DNA of 64,000 bases from Meconema thalassinum (Eukaryota > Arthropoda > Insecta > Orthoptera > Tettigoniidae). Shown here piece after piece: positions 62,041 to 64,000 of the stretch. Below the pieces are notes generated by a model, which worked only from the letters and a program-made list of their open reading frames with translations, did no database searches and had not been told where the DNA came from. Within the stretch, counting starts at the first letter, position 1. Each line of letters begins with the position of its first letter. The stretch is from the NCBI GenBank assembly GCA_946902985.2, contig OX336389.2, positions 788,764,979 through 788,828,978 of the forward strand, read 5' to 3'. The position numbers and the translations under genes are program-made.

Positions 62041-62404
62041 TTAAAAAATCTGACTCGTTACAAAGTTTAACTAAAAACTTCTGTAACTTTGTAATAAATT
62101 GTAAATGCTGTTATACATAAGTTCTATATACGTATCCACCGAACATAAATAAAGCATAAGTGAACATGATCTGATGGTGTTTGCTTGACGAATGAAACTA
62201 CTTTTGTGAATAAATCCCGCATTTGTGTGAGAAGTGTTTTATTAAGTGTATAAATATTTCATGTATTTATTTCAGGCACTAGGTGATTAAATTAATTGTT
62301 CAAGTAACTGTGCCGTGAAGCTAGTGTATAATCTGTGCCACAGTTATTTGGCTATATCTCGACACTCGTGTTGACTGACTAAAAAGCGATTCTATTATAA
62401 GTCT
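62041..62404. other. Unassigned sequence
   Basis: AT-rich, nothing recognised. Confidence 0.5.
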
Positions 62405-63370
62405 TCTTTTTACTTTTACAAGCCGACTTCACTATGTCATTCCACCTGACCAGTCTGTTTCAATGTCCTGTAACTCTTTACCATCTACTCTTTGGTATTT
62501 CTCATCAGTCATTTCCATGAATTTCTGCCTAAGTTCGTTATCCTGGTGATTTTCAACCCTAATCCATCTGTAAATAGACCTTACTTTCTGCACTTTAAGT
62601 CTGTTCAGTTCGCAGTAAATAAGTTTCTGGTCTGTTTCTCAAGAAATCCACAGAATACTTTGCAATTCCTTATCAATTTCCTAAATTCAAAGTCAGTAAT
62701 GATAAACTGTAGTCTATTATTATTGACCTGGTTCTTCTACCCTCCCATGTGTATCTGTGAATCTCCTTATGTTTTGTAACAGATAACCCCATGCTCACAC
62801 AAAAGTCCAGGAAACATTTCCCATTGATATTCCAATCCCTATATTGAACCCTCTTACCCATTACCTTCTCATGCACCTCAGACCTTTCTCCTATCCTAGC
62901 AGTGAAATCCCCCATCAGTACTACACTATCCTTATTGTTAACACTCATTACCACATCACTAAGTGCCTCATAAATTCTGTCTACTTTGTCCTGATCTGCC
63001 CCCTCACATGGAGTGTACACTGATCAATCCTGACTCGATTTCCTGACATTTCTAAATTTATTCGCATTAATTGTTCATTTATGTACCGCACTGAAACTAT
63101 TCTATGTTCTAAGGTTCTCTTGATATACAGCCCTACTCCCCACTCTGTCCTGCCTCGTTTTACACCTGACAGGTACACCTTATCTCCTACTTTATCCACT
63201 CTACCTTCCTTTATCAGATTTTCATTAATCCCTAAACTATTCAATCCCATCCTTCTTGCTGACTCAGCTAGTTCTACTTTCTTCCTGTCATAATCCCTCT
63301 TGATATAACACCCCATCGAATACCACTCCGATTGCCTGTTCGTTTCCAAAGTGTCCCAGATCTGTCAGAT
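62405..63370 (-). pseudogene. LINE-G endonuclease fragment
   Basis: The minus strand encodes an exonuclease-endonuclease-phosphatase domain. 62981-63349 has 'RRMGLNSLGINENLIKEGRV' and 'GRTEWGVGLYIKRTLEHRIV'. 62673-63020 has 'MYTPCEGADQDKVDRIYEAL', 'SVVLMGDFTARIGERSEVHE' (relatives have G-D-F-N, so the Asn is Thr) and 'WEGRRTRSIIIDY'. The catalytic S-D-H box is not seen, and no RT follows within reach. It is related in type to the endonuclease of LINE-B. Confidence 0.8.
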
Positions 63371-63882
63371 AGGAGTAGGACTCTTGTCACTCCCATAGGT
63401 TTGAGACTTGCTCAAAACAGTCTTAGCAGATTTAGAAAGTGCAAGTGAAGCAGGTTGCTTACTTACACATGGAATCATGAGTTTCATCTCAATGACCAAA
63501 GGAGCGAGTTGGGAAGTCCCAGCCGCCCGAGCACAAGGAGGGCCACAACTCAGAATATGTCCACGATGCCCACTCTTGTGTCACATCCACTGTGAACTTG
63601 AAATGGCACAAAAAAAGCAGTGCACCAGCCTGGGAGTTGAAGCTACTTCTTGGCAATATGACTCTGTAACAGCAGCGATGCATGATTAAGCCACCTTAAG
63701 CCATGAAGAGACATGGTGTATGACTGGCACATATGGAATCTGACTGTAGTCCTAAAGACACTTTCTGTCCAAATGTAAGGTACAGTAGTGTTATTTGCAG
63801 CTGTGATAGTTTTTTAAACCTTCATTATAGTTCATTTCACTGAAATAACATTGGTGCTAATGATTTTATCTACAATTAAGGG
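63371..63882. other. Unassigned sequence
   Basis: A 93-codon frame (63408-63689) has no known domain. I do not call it a gene. Confidence 0.4.
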
Positions 63883-64000
63883 CAGGGGTCTTCAATATAC
63901 GGCCCGTGGGCCAACACCGGCCTGCGAAAACCACCAATCCGGCCCGCAGTAGCCAGTTGGACAAGCCCGCCTTAGCTTATTTTGAATATATTGTAAAATT
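63883..64000 (+). mobile_element. hAT-like terminus at the window edge
   Basis: The block starts CAGGGGTCTTCAATATACGG and continues 'cccgtgggccaacaccggcc', 'aatccggcccgcagtagcc'. CAGGGGT at the end with a GC-rich 'ggcccg' block is typical of hAT-type non-autonomous elements. The other end is outside the window. Confidence 0.6.

Overview
The window comes from an arthropod, most likely an insect with a large, transposon-rich genome. The evidence is the set of families present (BEL/Pao, half-tRNA-primed Copia, Tc1 and mariner, piggyBac, hAT, pogo-like, endonuclease-type LINEs, tRNA-headed SINEs) and tracts of the insect telomere pentamer TTAGG. I found no host protein-coding gene and no true tRNA or rRNA gene. 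Almost everything recognisable is a mobile element or its remains, often nested one inside another, with target-site duplications (TSDs) that give the order of insertion.

Layout. 205-4085: a decayed minus-strand LINE split by a 1.4-kb solo LTR (TSD TAGC). 4315-5064: a dispersed repeat (here R750) holding a SINE. 5065-28231: a truncated minus-strand BEL/Pao element. Into it a Copia element was inserted (7130-25345, TSD GTTTC), and into that Copia a 15,785-bp element at 7631-23415 (TSD TTTCCG). 28262-37850: two inverted copies of one LINE family, the first carrying a 1.45-kb retro-insertion, with a pogo-like transposase relic and a SINE between them. 38148-39600: a Tc1 element. 40230-42525: a mariner split by a 5'-truncated LINE. 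42531-47180: transposase, LINE and hAT scraps. 47524-49177: a second Tc1. 50262-58253: a piggyBac bounded by TTAA and containing a SINE, a nearly complete Copia and a second R750 copy. 58948-64000: two related SINEs, a LINE cut by a MITE, a LINE endonuclease fragment and a hAT-like terminus at the edge.

The notable object is 7631-23415. It is a giant palindrome: two arms of about 7.6 kb, almost identical, separated by 507 bp. Each arm carries one gene for a protein-primed family B DNA polymerase of the Polinton/Maverick type, with N-terminal zinc fingers and an HNH-like insert. The ends read AGT...ACT and are flanked by a perfect 6-bp duplication, as in Polintons, but I see no integrase, ATPase, protease or capsid gene. 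The polymerase genes diverge from a repeat-rich centre. The outer parts hold telomere-like tracts in the polarity of a real linear chromosome end. The right copy is open (1,210 codons from ATG); the left copy has a one-base homopolymer frameshift. Arm differences are confined to an 83-bp tandem duplication, microsatellite lengths, one noticed substitution and that indel, so the palindrome is young, recently homogenised, or partly an assembly product. The matching 6-bp duplication in a uniquely oriented Copia host argues for a real insertion of the whole palindrome.
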